From Actinomadura kijaniata NBRC 14229 (lineage in GTDB: Bacteria > Actinomycetota > Actinomycetes > Streptosporangiales > Streptosporangiaceae), in the NCBI RefSeq assembly GCF_001552175.1, contig NZ_BCQR01000003.1:1-63432 (forward strand): a DNA stretch of 63,432 bases. The letters are read 5' to 3'. How positions within the stretch are numbered: position 1 is the stretch's first letter; each line of letters opens with the position of its first letter. Shown in pieces: positions 53,505 through 62,455 of the stretch. Both the position numbers and the translations under genes were made by a program. The notes under the pieces were generated by a model, which was not told the origin of the DNA, ran no database searches, and was given only the letters and a program-made list of their open reading frames with translations.

Positions 53505-56500
53505 GGTCGGCGGCCCGGGCCCACGCCTTGTCGATCACCTTCGACACCGACTCCGGCACCGGCACGCGGGGGGCGAGCACGCCCAGCGCGGTGGCCGTCC
53601 CGGACGCGGCCACGACCTGGGCCCAGGCCACCGGTCCCAGCGGGACGCAGCCGAAGAACGTGCTGACGCCCGGCGTCTCGATCACGGCGGCCAGCACCAC
53701 CAGCGACGCCGCGCACGTGGCCACCACCCACGGGCTGCGCCAGCCGGTCTGCAACGTCTGGAGCAGCTGGGTCAGCACCAGCGCGGCCAGGCCCATCGTC
53801 CCGGCGCGGGCCCCGCGCGCGACCGGCAGGGCGGTGAACCGGCCCGCCTGCCAGGCCATGATCGCGCCGAGCGCGGTGACCACGCCGCGCAGCGCGATCG
53901 CGTCGCGCAGCGGGTCGCCGAGGGTGCCGCGGCCGGGCGGCCGCTCGTCGTCGCCGCCGGGCGGGGCCAGCGCCACCGCCAGCGCGGGGAGCATGTCGGT
54001 CAGCGTGTTGACCAGCAGCAGCTGCCGGGTGCTCAGCGGGGCCTTGCCGCCCAGCGCGGTGCCGTAGACGGTGAACGCGATCTCGCCCGCGTTCCCGCCG
54101 ACCAGGATCGACACGGCGTTGCGGACGCTCTCCCACAGGGTGCGGCCCTCCAGCAGCGCCGCCACGATGCCGGGCAGGTCGCCGCCGGGCAGGATCAGGT
54201 CGGCGGCCGACGGCGCGGCGCGCGAGTCCCCGGAGGTCAGCCCGATCCCGACGTCGGCCAGCCGGATCGCGGCGGCGTCGTTGGCGCCGTCGCCGGTCAT
54301 CGCGACCACGCGGCCCGAGCGCCGCAGCGCCTTGACGATGCCGACCTTGTGCTCGGGCGTGACGCGGGCGAACACGCTGGTGCGGGGGATGCGCTCGATG
54401 CGCTCGCGCTCGCTGAGCCGGTCCAGCTCCGCGCCGGTCATCACGTCGTCGTCCGAGGTGGCGATGCCGAGCTCGGCGGCGATGGCGCGGGCGGTCTCGG
54501 GATGGTCCCCGGTGATCATCGCGACGCGGATGCCCGCGTCGGCGAGGGTCGTGATCGCCTCGGCGGCGCCGGGGCGCAGCGGGTCGGCGATGCCGACGAA
54601 CCCCAGCAGCACCAGCTCGACGGTCTCCCCCAGCTTCTCGACCTCGTCGAGGTCGCCGGGGCGGGCCTCGGCGACGGCCAGCACGCGCAGGCCGCGCCCG
54701 GCGAGGCTCCGTTCGGCCTCGCGGGCCTTGGCGCGGCGCTCGTCGGTGAGCGGCTTGGTGCCCTTGCCCTCCGCGACGCGGTGGCAGCGCGGCAGGATCG
54801 CCTCGGGGGCGCCCTTCACCGCGACGTAGGGGGTGTCGCCGTCGCGGCCGGTCGCCGCGGCGAACCCCCGGCTCGGCTCGAACGGCGTCTCGTGCAGCAG
54901 CTCCCATCCGGGGTCGCCGTCCAGGTGGCGTTCGGCGGCCTCGATCACGGCGCGGTCGGTGGCGTGCTTCACCGTCTCGATCGGGCCCTGCGGGCAGGCG
55001 CGGAAGGCGGCGGTGAGGACGCGCCGCCCGAGCGCGCTGTCCACCTCCACCTCGCGGCCGGGGCCGCTGACGCGGCTGAGCTTCAGCCGCCCCTCGGTGA
55101 GGGTGCCGGTCTTGTCGAAGCACAGGGTGTCGACGCGGCCCATCGTGCCGAGCGTCCGCGACGAGCGGACCAGCACGCCGCGCTTGGACAGGCGGCGGGC
55201 GGCGGCGAGCTGCGCGACGGTCGCGACCAGCGGCAGCCCCTCGGGGACGGCGGCGACGGCGACCGCGACCCCGGAGGAGATCGCCTGCCGCATCGACACG
55301 CCCCGCACCAGGCCGAGCAGGCTGACCAGCGCGCCGCTGGCGCCGGTCAGCGGCAACGCGATCCGGGTGACCTCGTTGAGCTGGGCCTGCACGCCGGTCG
55401 GGGCCGCGCCGCGCCCGGCCAGCACGGCGGCGCGGCCCGCCTGGGTGGCCGGGCCGGTCGCCACGACCACGGCGTACCCGCGGCCGGTGAGCACGGTGGT
55501 GTCCTCGAAGATCATGCAGCTGCGGTCGGCGAGGTCGGCGCCCGGCACCGCCTCCAGCGACTTGCCGACCGGCAGCGACTCGCCGGTCAGGCTCGCCTCG
55601 TCGACCTCCAGGCCCTCGGCGGCCAGCAGGCGGGCGTCGGCGGGCACCACGTCGGAGGGGCCGACGGCGATGATGTCGCCGGGGCGCAGCCTCTCGGCGG
55701 GCAGGGTCTGGCAGCGCTCCCAGCCGTTGCCGTTCTGGATCGGCGGCAGGTCGTCGGGGGCGGCGTCCACGCGGCGGGCGGGCGGGCGCTGGCCGAGCAG
55801 CAGGCCGCGCAGCGCCCGTTCGGCGCGGGCGTGCTGCACGCCGCTGATGACGGCGTTGCCCGCCATGACGCCGCCGACCAGCGCGGCGTCCACGCCGGAG
55901 CCGACGACGGCGGAGGCCGCCGCGCCCAGCACCAGGACCGGGGTCAGGGGGTCCTGGAGTTCGTGGCCGACGGCGCGGGCGAGGTCGGTGGCGGCCCGCA
56001 CCGGGCGCGCCGACCGGACGCGGTGGCGCCGGGGGCGTTCCTCCTCCTCGTCGCCGGGGCGCAGCCGCATCGCCTGCTCGACCGCCGACTCGGGGTCCAG
56101 GGCGTGCCAGGGGACGCGCGGCATCGGCGCGGGCAGGGGCCGTGAGGCCAGCCGCCGCGCCGTCACGACCCCGCCGACCAGCGCCGACAGCGCCGCGCCC
56201 TGGACCGGGGCCAGCTTCAACGGCGACTGCGACCGGCGCTGGGTCAGCACCAGCAGCGCGCCCAGCGAGGTGCCGCCCGCCGACAGCCGCACGGCGCGTT
56301 CGCTGGCCTCGTGGGCGACGGGGATCGCGGACAGCAGCCGCCACACCTGCGCGAGCCCGCCGGTGCAGACCAGGTCGGCGCCCCAGGAGACCGACCGCCC
56401 GCCGAGGACGCCGATCCCGACGTCGGCGGCGAGCGCGGCGTCCTCGTCCTCGACGGTCACCAGGGCGACGCCCCGGCCGTCGCGTTGCAGGTCGCGGACG

Positions 56501-58026
56501 TGGTCGACGAGCGGCACCTCGGCGTCCAGCACGTCGTCGACCTGCGCGCGCAGGTCGGCGGTGGAGGCGTTGCGGGTCAGCAGCACCTGGGTGTCGCCGT
56601 CGCGGGCGGCGGAGAGGACGGCCTCGGCGAGCGGTTCCAGCCGCCGTCCGACGACGACCTCGCCGAGCGCGGTGCCGTCGTCGTTCCACACCCGCAGCCG
56701 CGTGCCCTCGGGATGCTCGGGGGGACGGTCGTCGAGGCGTTCCAGCTTGCGGCCGTCGCGGTCGGGCACGCCCTCCATCTCCGGGTCGCGCCGCAGCAGC
56801 CGGGCCGCGACCCGCCAGGTGGCGGCGTCGTCGGCGGACAGGATCTCCAGCGCCTCCCCGCACAGGGCGCGCGAGTCCACCACGACCGTGTCGATCCGGT
56901 CCAGGCGCCGGTAGGCGGAGCCGTCCAGCGGCACCACCCCGATCCGGGCCATCTCCCGGTCGAGGATGGCGGCGAACCCGGCCCGGCCCAGCCGCGCGGC
57001 CTTGGGCACCATCGTCAGCATCAGGTCGGCGGCCGCGCCCGGGTCGCGGTTGGCGGCCAGCAGCCCGCCCGCGCCGAGCATCGCGGCCAGCGCGGTGCGG
57101 TCGCCGCAGCGCTCCACCGGTCCGTCGGGCAGGGGCCGGGGGCGGTCGGCGCGCTGCGGGGCCTCGGCGGGCAGGCCCGGCGCGCACAGCTCCTCCTCCC
57201 ACCGGCACCAGGCGGCCCGGCGGGCGGTCAGCTCGGTGAGCAGCACGCCCCGGTGCACGGCGTCGACCGCCAGCGCGGCGGGCTCCTGGGTCAGGCCGTG
57301 CAGGACGGCGTTGCCGACGGCCAGCATCAGGTCGGCCCCGTGCGGGCCGAGCCGGATCTCCAGCTCGCGGCGCAGCCGGGGCTGGTTGTCCACCCACACC
57401 AGGGCCAGCCGCGCGGCGGGCGGCAGCTTCGGCCACCGCACCCAGCGGCCGGTCGCGGCCATCGCGAACGCCGCGCAGTCCGACGCCAGCGCGATCGTCT
57501 CGGCGGTGATCGGGTTCTGGTCGGCCGGGTGGGTGTGCATCGGGAACGCCTCGTCGGGCACCCCGTGCTCGTCCTCCACCGAGGTGACGGCCTCGACCAG
57601 CGCGTCCAGCGAGATCCTGCCCTCGTCGAAGACGCACAGCAGCTCGCCGGTGACGGCGTTGACCTCGGCCCACCGCACGCCCTTCATCCGCCGGACGGCC
57701 GCGGAGGCGGCGGTGCGCAGGTCGGCGGCGGCGGGCGTGTGGTTCGCCTGGACGCCGCGCAGCTCGATGTAGGCGCGGCCGCTCCTCGACCAGATCCGCC
57801 GTTTGGTGCGCGGGCCGATGAGCCCTTCCAGGTCGGGCATCTGGGGCTTGGGCGGCGTCGGGACGTGCGGGATCGAGACGTGCGGGATCGGGACGCGGGG
57901 CACCGGGACGCGGGGCAGGGCGTCGGGCAGCGCCTGGACGGCCCGGCGCGGGGCGTCCACCACGGTGCCTGCCACCGTGCCGGCCGTTCCGGCGGCCAGG
58001 CGCACGGCCGATCGCAGGATTCCCAT
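53485..58026 (-). CDS. CtpI-type P-type ATPase (large cation-transport ATPase)
   Basis: A 1513-residue P-type ATPase, much longer than usual (about 900) but close to the mycobacterial CtpI type. The first 60 residues are Pro-rich (VPVPRVPIPHVSIPHVPTPP). A heavy-metal-associated-like stretch (GVRWAEVNAVTGELLCVFDEG) and a degenerate first half follow. The catalytic half has SLTGESLPVGKS near 850, the phosphorylation site CFDKTGTLTEGRLK near 965, KGAPEA near 1065 and TGDGANDAAAIRLADVGIGL near 1240, with membrane segments on both sides and at the end. It is probably a cation pump; the ion cannot be told. ATG 58026 follows AAGG. A small membrane protein gene is divergent at 58191. Confidence 0.9.
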   Translation of the reverse strand: MGILRSAVRLAAGTAGTVAGTVVDAPRRAVQALPDALPRVPVPRVPIPHVSIPHVPTPPKPQMPDLEGLIGPRTKRRIWSRSGRAYIELRGVQANHTPAAADLRTAASAAVRRMKGVRWAEVNAVTGELLCVFDEGRISLDALVEAVTSVEDEHGVPDEAFPMHTHPADQNPITAETIALASDCAAFAMAATGRWVRWPKLPPAARLALVWVDNQPRLRRELEIRLGPHGADLMLAVGNAVLHGLTQEPAALAVDAVHRGVLLTELTARRAAWCRWEEELCAPGLPAEAPQRADRPRPLPDGPVERCGDRTALAAMLGAGGLLAANRDPGAAADLMLTMVPKAARLGRAGFAAILDREMARIGVVPLDGSAYRRLDRIDTVVVDSRALCGEALEILSADDAATWRVAARLLRRDPEMEGVPDRDGRKLERLDDRPPEHPEGTRLRVWNDDGTALGEVVVGRRLEPLAEAVLSAARDGDTQVLLTRNASTADLRAQVDDVLDAEVPLVDHVRDLQRDGRGVALVTVEDEDAALAADVGIGVLGGRSVSWGADLVCTGGLAQVWRLLSAIPVAHEASERAVRLSAGGTSLGALLVLTQRRSQSPLKLAPVQGAALSALVGGVVTARRLASRPLPAPMPRVPWHALDPESAVEQAMRLRPGDEEEERPRRHRVRSARPVRAATDLARAVGHELQDPLTPVLVLGAAASAVVGSGVDAALVGGVMAGNAVISGVQHARAERALRGLLLGQRPPARRVDAAPDDLPPIQNGNGWERCQTLPAERLRPGDIIAVGPSDVVPADARLLAAEGLEVDEASLTGESLPVGKSLEAVPGADLADRSCMIFEDTTVLTGRGYAVVVATGPATQAGRAAVLAGRGAAPTGVQAQLNEVTRIALPLTGASGALVSLLGLVRGVSMRQAISSGVAVAVAAVPEGLPLVATVAQLAAARRLSKRGVLVRSSRTLGTMGRVDTLCFDKTGTLTEGRLKLSRVSGPGREVEVDSALGRRVLTAAFRACPQGPIETVKHATDRAVIEAAERHLDGDPGWELLHETPFEPSRGFAAATGRDGDTPYVAVKGAPEAILPRCHRVAEGKGTKPLTDERRAKAREAERSLAGRGLRVLAVAEARPGDLDEVEKLGETVELVLLGFVGIADPLRPGAAEAITTLADAGIRVAMITGDHPETARAIAAELGIATSDDDVMTGAELDRLSERERIERIPRTSVFARVTPEHKVGIVKALRRSGRVVAMTGDGANDAAAIRLADVGIGLTSGDSRAAPSAADLILPGGDLPGIVAALLEGRTLWESVRNAVSILVGGNAGEIAFTVYGTALGGKAPLSTRQLLLVNTLTDMLPALAVALAPPGGDDERPPGRGTLGDPLRDAIALRGVVTALGAIMAWQAGRFTALPVARGARAGTMGLAALVLTQLLQTLQTGWRSPWVVATCAASLVVLAAVIETPGVSTFFGCVPLGPVAWAQVVAASGTATALGVLAPRVPVPESVSKVIDKAWARAADLTGRGA

Positions 58027-58190
58027 CTGGGGTCACCTTCGGTAGCGGGGTCGTTGCCGCTCAGGCAGTACCCCTCGAAGCGGCCCTGACACCCGCCCTG
58101 ACAAGGAATTTCTTCACCGATCGTTCCCGGCTTGTTCACCCCGATCCGGGGTAGGGATCCTCGTCGTCCTCGCTACCAGGAGGTGGGACC

Positions 58191-58583
58191 ATGCCCGCCA
58201 AGAGCACCAAGGCCGCCGAGCCACGGGAGACGGCCCGGCGGAACGCGGCGCAGCAGGAGACGGCGCCGCGGACGGCACGGCGGGAAGGGGTGACGGTGAC
58301 GATCCCCAGGACGGTCGTCGACGCCGCCGCCGCGCCGTTCGCGATCGCCGGCCGGGTGCTGCCCGCCAAGAAGGGGCTGCCGGTCTACGTCGGGCTGGGC
58401 GTGCTGGCGGCGGGCGGCGCGATCGGCTGGCCGGTGGCCGCCGGGATCGGCGTCGCCTACGCCTCGATCCGCCGCTACGGCGGACGGCAGGAGCCCGAGC
58501 ACGGCGCCGCGCCGAAGCGGACCGAGGGAGGGCAGGCCGCGCCGAAGCCGTCCAAGGCGCAGCGCGAGACCGCCGCCTCCTGA
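58191..58583 (+). CDS. Small membrane protein next to the CtpI-type ATPase
   Basis: A 130-residue protein. A charged N-terminus (STKAAEPRETARRN) precedes a hydrophobic hairpin (LPVYVGLGVLAAGGAIGWPVAAGIGVAYASI, about 62-93), followed by a charged Lys/Glu tail. The opening VTIPRTVVDAAAAPFAIAGRV resembles the short N-terminal helix of the neighbouring ATPase (TVAGTVVDAPRRAVQAL). The ATG follows GGAGG by 7 bases. It is divergent from the ATPase gene, which suggests a joint role as accessory subunit. No enzymatic motif is seen. It may be a regulator or chaperone of the pump. Confidence 0.7.
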   Translation: MPAKSTKAAEPRETARRNAAQQETAPRTARREGVTVTIPRTVVDAAAAPFAIAGRVLPAKKGLPVYVGLGVLAAGGAIGWPVAAGIGVAYASIRRYGGRQEPEHGAAPKRTEGGQAAPKPSKAQRETAAS

Positions 58584-58595
58584 TCCGCCGGTCCC

Positions 58596-59255
58596 TCAGC
58601 CCGCCGCCAGCAGGCCCGCGGCCAGGGCCCGCAGGGAGCGCCGGTAGGTGTCCTGCTCGGTGAGCGGCTCCCAGCGGTCGGCCACCCGCGCCAGGTGGGG
58701 GTAGGCGACCGCGTCCAGGTCCGCGAAGACCTCCTCGCGGCGGGTCGGGCGCTCGTCGTCCGCCCGCCGCCGGGCGGCGGCCGTCCGGACGATGAGGTCG
58801 CCCGCCGTGTAGTGCCAGATCGCGCGGTAGGCGTGGACGGCCCGCTCGGGGCTCAGCCCGGCCTCGACGGCGGCGGCCACGATGTGCTCGACGTACCACA
58901 GCGCCGCCTCCGACATCAGGTCGTCGGCGGTGAGGACCTCCACGATCCAGGGGCAGTCGGCCAGCCCGTCGCGGATCGCCGCGGCGACGGTGACGATGCG
59001 GTCCAGCGGGTCGTCCGGCAGGTCGGGGCGGGGCATCCGCTCGGCGTGGTCGTCCAGCAGCAGGAGCAGCAGCTCCTCCTTGTCGCGGACGTGGTGGTAG
59101 AGCGCCATCGGCGTGCCGCCGATCTCCCTGGCCAGCCGCCGCATCGTCAGCCTCGCCACGCCCTCGGCCGCCACGATCCGCCCGGCCGCCGCGACGATCT
59201 CCGCCCGGGAGAACTTGGGGGGCCGTCCCACCTGGGCTGACGTCGTCTTGGGCAT
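58596..59255 (-). CDS. TetR-family regulator of the adjacent MFS exporter
   Basis: A 219-residue TetR. The helix-turn-helix is RAEIVAAAGRIVAAEGVARLTMRRLAREIGGTPMALYHHVRDKEELL (about residues 17-63), of the TetR class with MALYHHV typical of drug-efflux repressors. The C-terminal domain is helical. The ATG is at 59255. It is divergent from the MFS gene at 59347 with a near-perfect 20-base inverted repeat at 59326-59345 between them, so it most probably represses the exporter and itself. Confidence 0.92.
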   Translation of the reverse strand: MPKTTSAQVGRPPKFSRAEIVAAAGRIVAAEGVARLTMRRLAREIGGTPMALYHHVRDKEELLLLLLDDHAERMPRPDLPDDPLDRIVTVAAAIRDGLADCPWIVEVLTADDLMSEAALWYVEHIVAAAVEAGLSPERAVHAYRAIWHYTAGDLIVRTAAARRRADDERPTRREEVFADLDAVAYPHLARVADRWEPLTEQDTYRRSLRALAAGLLAAG

Positions 59256-59325
59256 GCCCCATGATGGCGCATCCGCGGCCCGGTGCTCGACCCCGGACTC
59301 GACACGGGGGGAGGTCGCGGGCTAG

Positions 59326-59345
59326 TTTTTATACATGTACAAAAA
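59326..59345. promoter_or_regulatory. Near-perfect AT-rich inverted repeat, TetR operator of the MFS gene
   Basis: TTTTTATACATGTACAAAAA is symmetric in 18 of 20 bases with core TACATGTA. It is the only AT-rich patch in this region and sits between the divergent TetR and MFS genes. Confidence 0.75.
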
Positions 59346-59346
59346 T

Positions 59347-60804
59347 ATGCGAGGGCGGCCCGGGGCCGTCCTGGCGGCGGTCTCGCTCGCCCAGTTCCTG
59401 GTGGCGCTCGACATGTCGGTGGTGAACGTCGCGCTGCCCGCGGTCCGCTCCTCCCTCGGCTTCACGCCGGTGGGCCTGTCGTGGGTGGTGCACGCCTACG
59501 CGCTGACGTTCGGCGGGTTCCTGCTGCTCGGCGGGCGGGCCGGGGACCTGTTCGGGCGGCGGCGGCTGTTCGTGGCGGGGCTGGTCGCGTTCGGCGCGGC
59601 CTCCCTGGCCGGCGGGCTGGCGCAGGCCCCCTGGCAGCTCGTGGCGGCGCGCGCGGCGCAGGGGGTGGCCGCCGCCGCGCTGGCCCCGGCGGCGCTCGCG
59701 ATGCTGACGGTGGCGTTCCCCGAGGGCCCGGCGCGGGTGCGGGCGCTTGGGGTGTGGAGCGGGGTGAACGCGGTGGGCGGCGCGCTCGGCGTGCTGGCGG
59801 GCGGCCTGCTGACCGAGTACGCGGGCTGGCGCTGGGTGATGCTGGTCAACCTGCCGATCGTGGCGCTCACCCTCGCCCTGGCCGCCGCCGTCCCGGCGGG
59901 CGTCCGCGGCACGCGCCGCGACCGGCTGGACGTGCCCGGCGCGGTGCTGGCGACCGGCGGTGCCGGGCTGCTGGTGCTGGGCGTGGTGCGCACCGAGCAG
60001 GTCGGCTGGTCCTCCGGGGACACGCTCGCCACGCTGGGCGCGGCGGCGGTGCTGCTGGCGGCGTTCGCCGCCGTGGAGCTCCGGTCGTCCTCCCCGCTGG
60101 TGCGGCCGGGGCTGCTGCGGAGCCGGTGGGTGGCGGGCGCCAACGCGTTCGTGTTCCTGGCGGCGGCGGGCCAGTTCGCGGCGTTCTACTTCGTCTCGCT
60201 CCACATGCAGCAGGTGCTGGGGATGGGCGCGGCGGCGACGGGGGCGGCGTTCCTGCCGTTCTCGTTCGGCACCGTGGTCGGGGTGGCGCTGGCCACCCGG
60301 ATCGGCGCGGGCTACTCGCCGCGCGCCTCGCTGGTGCCGGGCGGGCTGCTGGCGACGGCGGGCTTCGTCTGGTTCGGGCTGGTCGATCCGGCGGGCGGGT
60401 TCGTCTCCGACGTGCTCGGCCCGTCGCTGGTGGCCAGCGTGGGGCTCGGGCTGTGCCTGGGGCCGGTCGCGGCCGCCGCGACGACCGGCGTCGCCCCGCG
60501 CGAGGCGGGCACGGCCTCGGGCGTCCTCAACAGCTCCCGCCAGCTCGGCGGCTGCGTCGGCCTGGCGGCGCTGGCGACCCTGGCCGCCGACCGCACCGGG
60601 GCGGCCGCGACCCCGCAGGCCCTCAGCGCGGGCTACGCCCTGGCCCTCCAGGTCACGGCCGCGCTGTTCCTGCTGGCGACCGTCGTCGCGATCACCGTGC
60701 TGCCCTCCCGCCGCCGCGCGGTCCCGGCGGCCCCCACCGACCTCCCCGCTCCCGCCGGGGCCGGCACCGAGACCAAGACCGAGACCGAAGGAGTTCGTTC
60801 ATGA
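59347..60804 (+). CDS. DHA2-type MFS multidrug exporter
   Basis: A 485-residue transporter with about 14 hydrophobic segments. SLAQFLVALDMSVVNVALPAVRSSLG near residue 15 is the DHA2-family opening, and LLGGRAGDLFGRRRLFVAG near 55 is MFS motif A. Either ATG 59335 or ATG 59347 could be the start; the first lies in the centre of the operator and the second has no ribosome site, so a leaderless message starting near 59347 is plausible. It shares a 4-base ATGA overlap with the cupin gene. It likely exports a toxic compound under TetR control. Confidence 0.9.
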   Translation: MRGRPGAVLAAVSLAQFLVALDMSVVNVALPAVRSSLGFTPVGLSWVVHAYALTFGGFLLLGGRAGDLFGRRRLFVAGLVAFGAASLAGGLAQAPWQLVAARAAQGVAAAALAPAALAMLTVAFPEGPARVRALGVWSGVNAVGGALGVLAGGLLTEYAGWRWVMLVNLPIVALTLALAAAVPAGVRGTRRDRLDVPGAVLATGGAGLLVLGVVRTEQVGWSSGDTLATLGAAAVLLAAFAAVELRSSSPLVRPGLLRSRWVAGANAFVFLAAAGQFAAFYFVSLHMQQVLGMGAAATGAAFLPFSFGTVVGVALATRIGAGYSPRASLVPGGLLATAGFVWFGLVDPAGGFVSDVLGPSLVASVGLGLCLGPVAAAATTGVAPREAGTASGVLNSSRQLGGCVGLAALATLAADRTGAAATPQALSAGYALALQVTAALFLLATVVAITVLPSRRRAVPAAPTDLPAPAGAGTETKTETEGVRS

Positions 60805-61181
60805 CCGTCACCCCGATCGACCTGTTCGCGCAGGCGCTGTACCTGCGCGAGGACCGGAGCGTCACCGCCGGGGAACGCCGCATGGCCGGCGGCGCGGACG
60901 GCTGGCATCTGGCGGCGTTCCGCCTGGAGGGCCTCGCCGACGCCCACCCCGACCACTGGGAGGTGCATCCGGAGGCCGAGGAGGTCGTCGCGGTGCTGCG
61001 CGGCTCGGCCCGGCTGTTCCTGCGGCCGCTGGAGGAGGGCGGGGACGAGGAGGCGGCGACGCTGGCCGAGGGCACCGCCGTGATCGTGCCGCGCGGGCGC
61101 TGGCACCGCCTGGAGGTGGACGGCCCGACCGACCTGATGACGGTCGCCCTGCGCGAGGGCACCCGTCTGGAGGCCCGCTGA
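60801..61181 (+). CDS. Cupin-domain protein
   Basis: A 126-residue cupin. DHWEVHPEAEEVVAVLRGSARLFLR (about 52-76) provides the first cupin motif with His and Glu ligands, and TAVIVPRGRWHRLEVDGPTDLMTV (about 93-116) the second with its His. The ATG 60801 follows AAGGAG and overlaps the stop of the MFS gene by 4 bases, so the two are translated together. It could bind or modify the exported compound. A perfect terminator follows at 61187-61219. Confidence 0.9.
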   Translation: MTVTPIDLFAQALYLREDRSVTAGERRMAGGADGWHLAAFRLEGLADAHPDHWEVHPEAEEVVAVLRGSARLFLRPLEEGGDEEAATLAEGTAVIVPRGRWHRLEVDGPTDLMTVALREGTRLEAR

Positions 61182-61186
61182 CGGAC

Positions 61187-61219
61187 GCCGGTGGGGCCCG
61201 CGGCGCGGGCCCCACCGGC
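61187..61219. terminator. Perfect 15-base-stem bidirectional terminator
   Basis: GCCGGTGGGGCCCGC (61187-61201) and GCGGGCCCCACCGGC (61205-61219) are perfect complements with a 3-base loop. It sits between the convergent cupin gene (stop 61181) and racemase gene (stop 61224), so it can end both messages. Confidence 0.85.
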
Positions 61220-61223
61220 GCTG

Positions 61224-62372
61224 TCAGGACTGGACGACCGCGCCGCTCTCCAGCAGCGCGTCCACGTCCTCGAAGCCGAGGTCGGCCAGCACGTCGCGGG
61301 TCTGCCCGCCCGGCAGCACCGGGACGCCGTCGGTCTCCCCCGGCGTGCGGGAGAAGCGCGGCGCGGGGGCGGGCTGGCGGTGGCCGTCCCGTTCCACGAA
61401 CACCTCGCGTTCGGTGTTCCAGGGGTGGGTGGCCGCCTCCGTCATCGACAGCACGGGGGCCACGCACGCGTCACCGGGCAGGAACACCTCGGCCCACTCG
61501 TCGCGCGTCCTGGCCTTGAACGCGGCGGCGAACCGCTCCCGCAGCTCGGGCCATCCGTCGTGGTCGTGCTGGCCGGGCAGGTCGGCGTCGGCGAGCCCGA
61601 GCCGCTCCAGGAACTCGGCGTAGAACTGCGGCTCGATCGCGCCGACCGCCACGTGCCTCCCGTCGGCGGTCTCGTACACGTCGTACCAGGGGGCGCCGGT
61701 GTCGAGCATGTTCACGCCGCGTTCGTCGCGCCACATGCCCCCGGCCATGAAACCGTGGATGAACGTGGACAGGTGCGCCGCGCCGTCCACGATCGCCGCG
61801 TCCACCACCTGCCCCTCGCCGCTCATCTTCGACTCCAGCAACGCCGCCAGCACGCCGACCACCAGGTACATGCTGCCGCCCGCGAAGTCGCCGAGCAGGT
61901 TCAGCGGCACCTGGGGCGGCCCGCCCGCGCGGCCGATGGCGTGCAGCACCCCGGTGACGGCGATGTAGCCGATGTCGTGCCCGGCGCTCCTGGACAGCGC
62001 GCCCTGCTGGCCCCATCCGGTCATCCGCCCGTAGACGAGCCCCGGGTTGCGGGCCAGGCAGTCGTCGGGGCCGAGCCCGAGCCGTTCGGTCACCCCCGGC
62101 CGGAACCCCTCGATCAGCACGTCGGACCTCTCCACGAGCGCGAGCACGACCTCCCGGCCCCGTTCGCTCTTGAGGTCGACGGCGATCGACCGCTTGCCCC
62201 GGTTGGTGAAGTCGGTGCCGCCGGTCCTCCCCCCGCCGCGCCGCGCCGCGGCGGCGCGGTCCACCCGGATGACGTCGGCGCCGAGGTCGGCCAGCAGCAT
62301 CGCGGCGAACGGCCCCGGCCCGATCCCGGCCAGCTCGACCACCCGCACTCCCGACAGCGGACCCTTGCCCAT
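61224..62372 (-). CDS. CaiB/BaiF-family protein, alpha-methylacyl-CoA racemase type
   Basis: A 382-residue family III CoA-transferase-fold protein. The N-terminus (LSGVRVVELAGIGPGPFAAM) and TDFTNRGKRSIAVDLKSERG are typical. The racemase residues are visible: His in SAGHDIGYIAVTG near residue 127 and Asp in LLGDFAGGSMYLVVGV near 158, as in mycobacterial Mcr; MLDTGAPWYDVYETADGRHVAVGAIEPQFY near 220 follows. It would invert the methyl-branched carbon of 2-methylacyl-CoAs before beta-oxidation, fitting the PhyH and acyl-CoA dehydrogenases in this window. ATG 62372 has AAGGGG upstream, and an inverted repeat is 13 bases before the start. Confidence 0.92.
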   Translation of the reverse strand: MGKGPLSGVRVVELAGIGPGPFAAMLLADLGADVIRVDRAAAARRGGGRTGGTDFTNRGKRSIAVDLKSERGREVVLALVERSDVLIEGFRPGVTERLGLGPDDCLARNPGLVYGRMTGWGQQGALSRSAGHDIGYIAVTGVLHAIGRAGGPPQVPLNLLGDFAGGSMYLVVGVLAALLESKMSGEGQVVDAAIVDGAAHLSTFIHGFMAGGMWRDERGVNMLDTGAPWYDVYETADGRHVAVGAIEPQFYAEFLERLGLADADLPGQHDHDGWPELRERFAAAFKARTRDEWAEVFLPGDACVAPVLSMTEAATHPWNTEREVFVERDGHRQPAPAPRFSRTPGETDGVPVLPGGQTRDVLADLGFEDVDALLESGAVVQS

Positions 62373-62384
62373 ACAGCGACCCCT

Positions 62385-62416
62385 TTCGATCGGTGCCCCC
62401 AGTGTGCCCGATCGAA
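62385..62416. promoter_or_regulatory. Inverted repeat TTCGATCGG-N14-CCGATCGAA upstream of the racemase gene
   Basis: Perfect 9-base arms (62385-62393 and 62408-62416) lie just upstream of the CaiB/BaiF gene start at 62372. It is a likely operator or a promoter-proximal hairpin. Confidence 0.55.
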
Positions 62417-62455
62417 GTAAGCGGTTCCTGACGGGGTGGGCCGATCGGGGCGCGG

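Noticed and set aside
53500..54829. Plus-strand open frames within the P-type ATPase gene
   Set aside because: They are Ser/Arg/Thr-rich mirror frames; the minus strand has the DKTGT, TGES and GDGxND motifs in one long frame.
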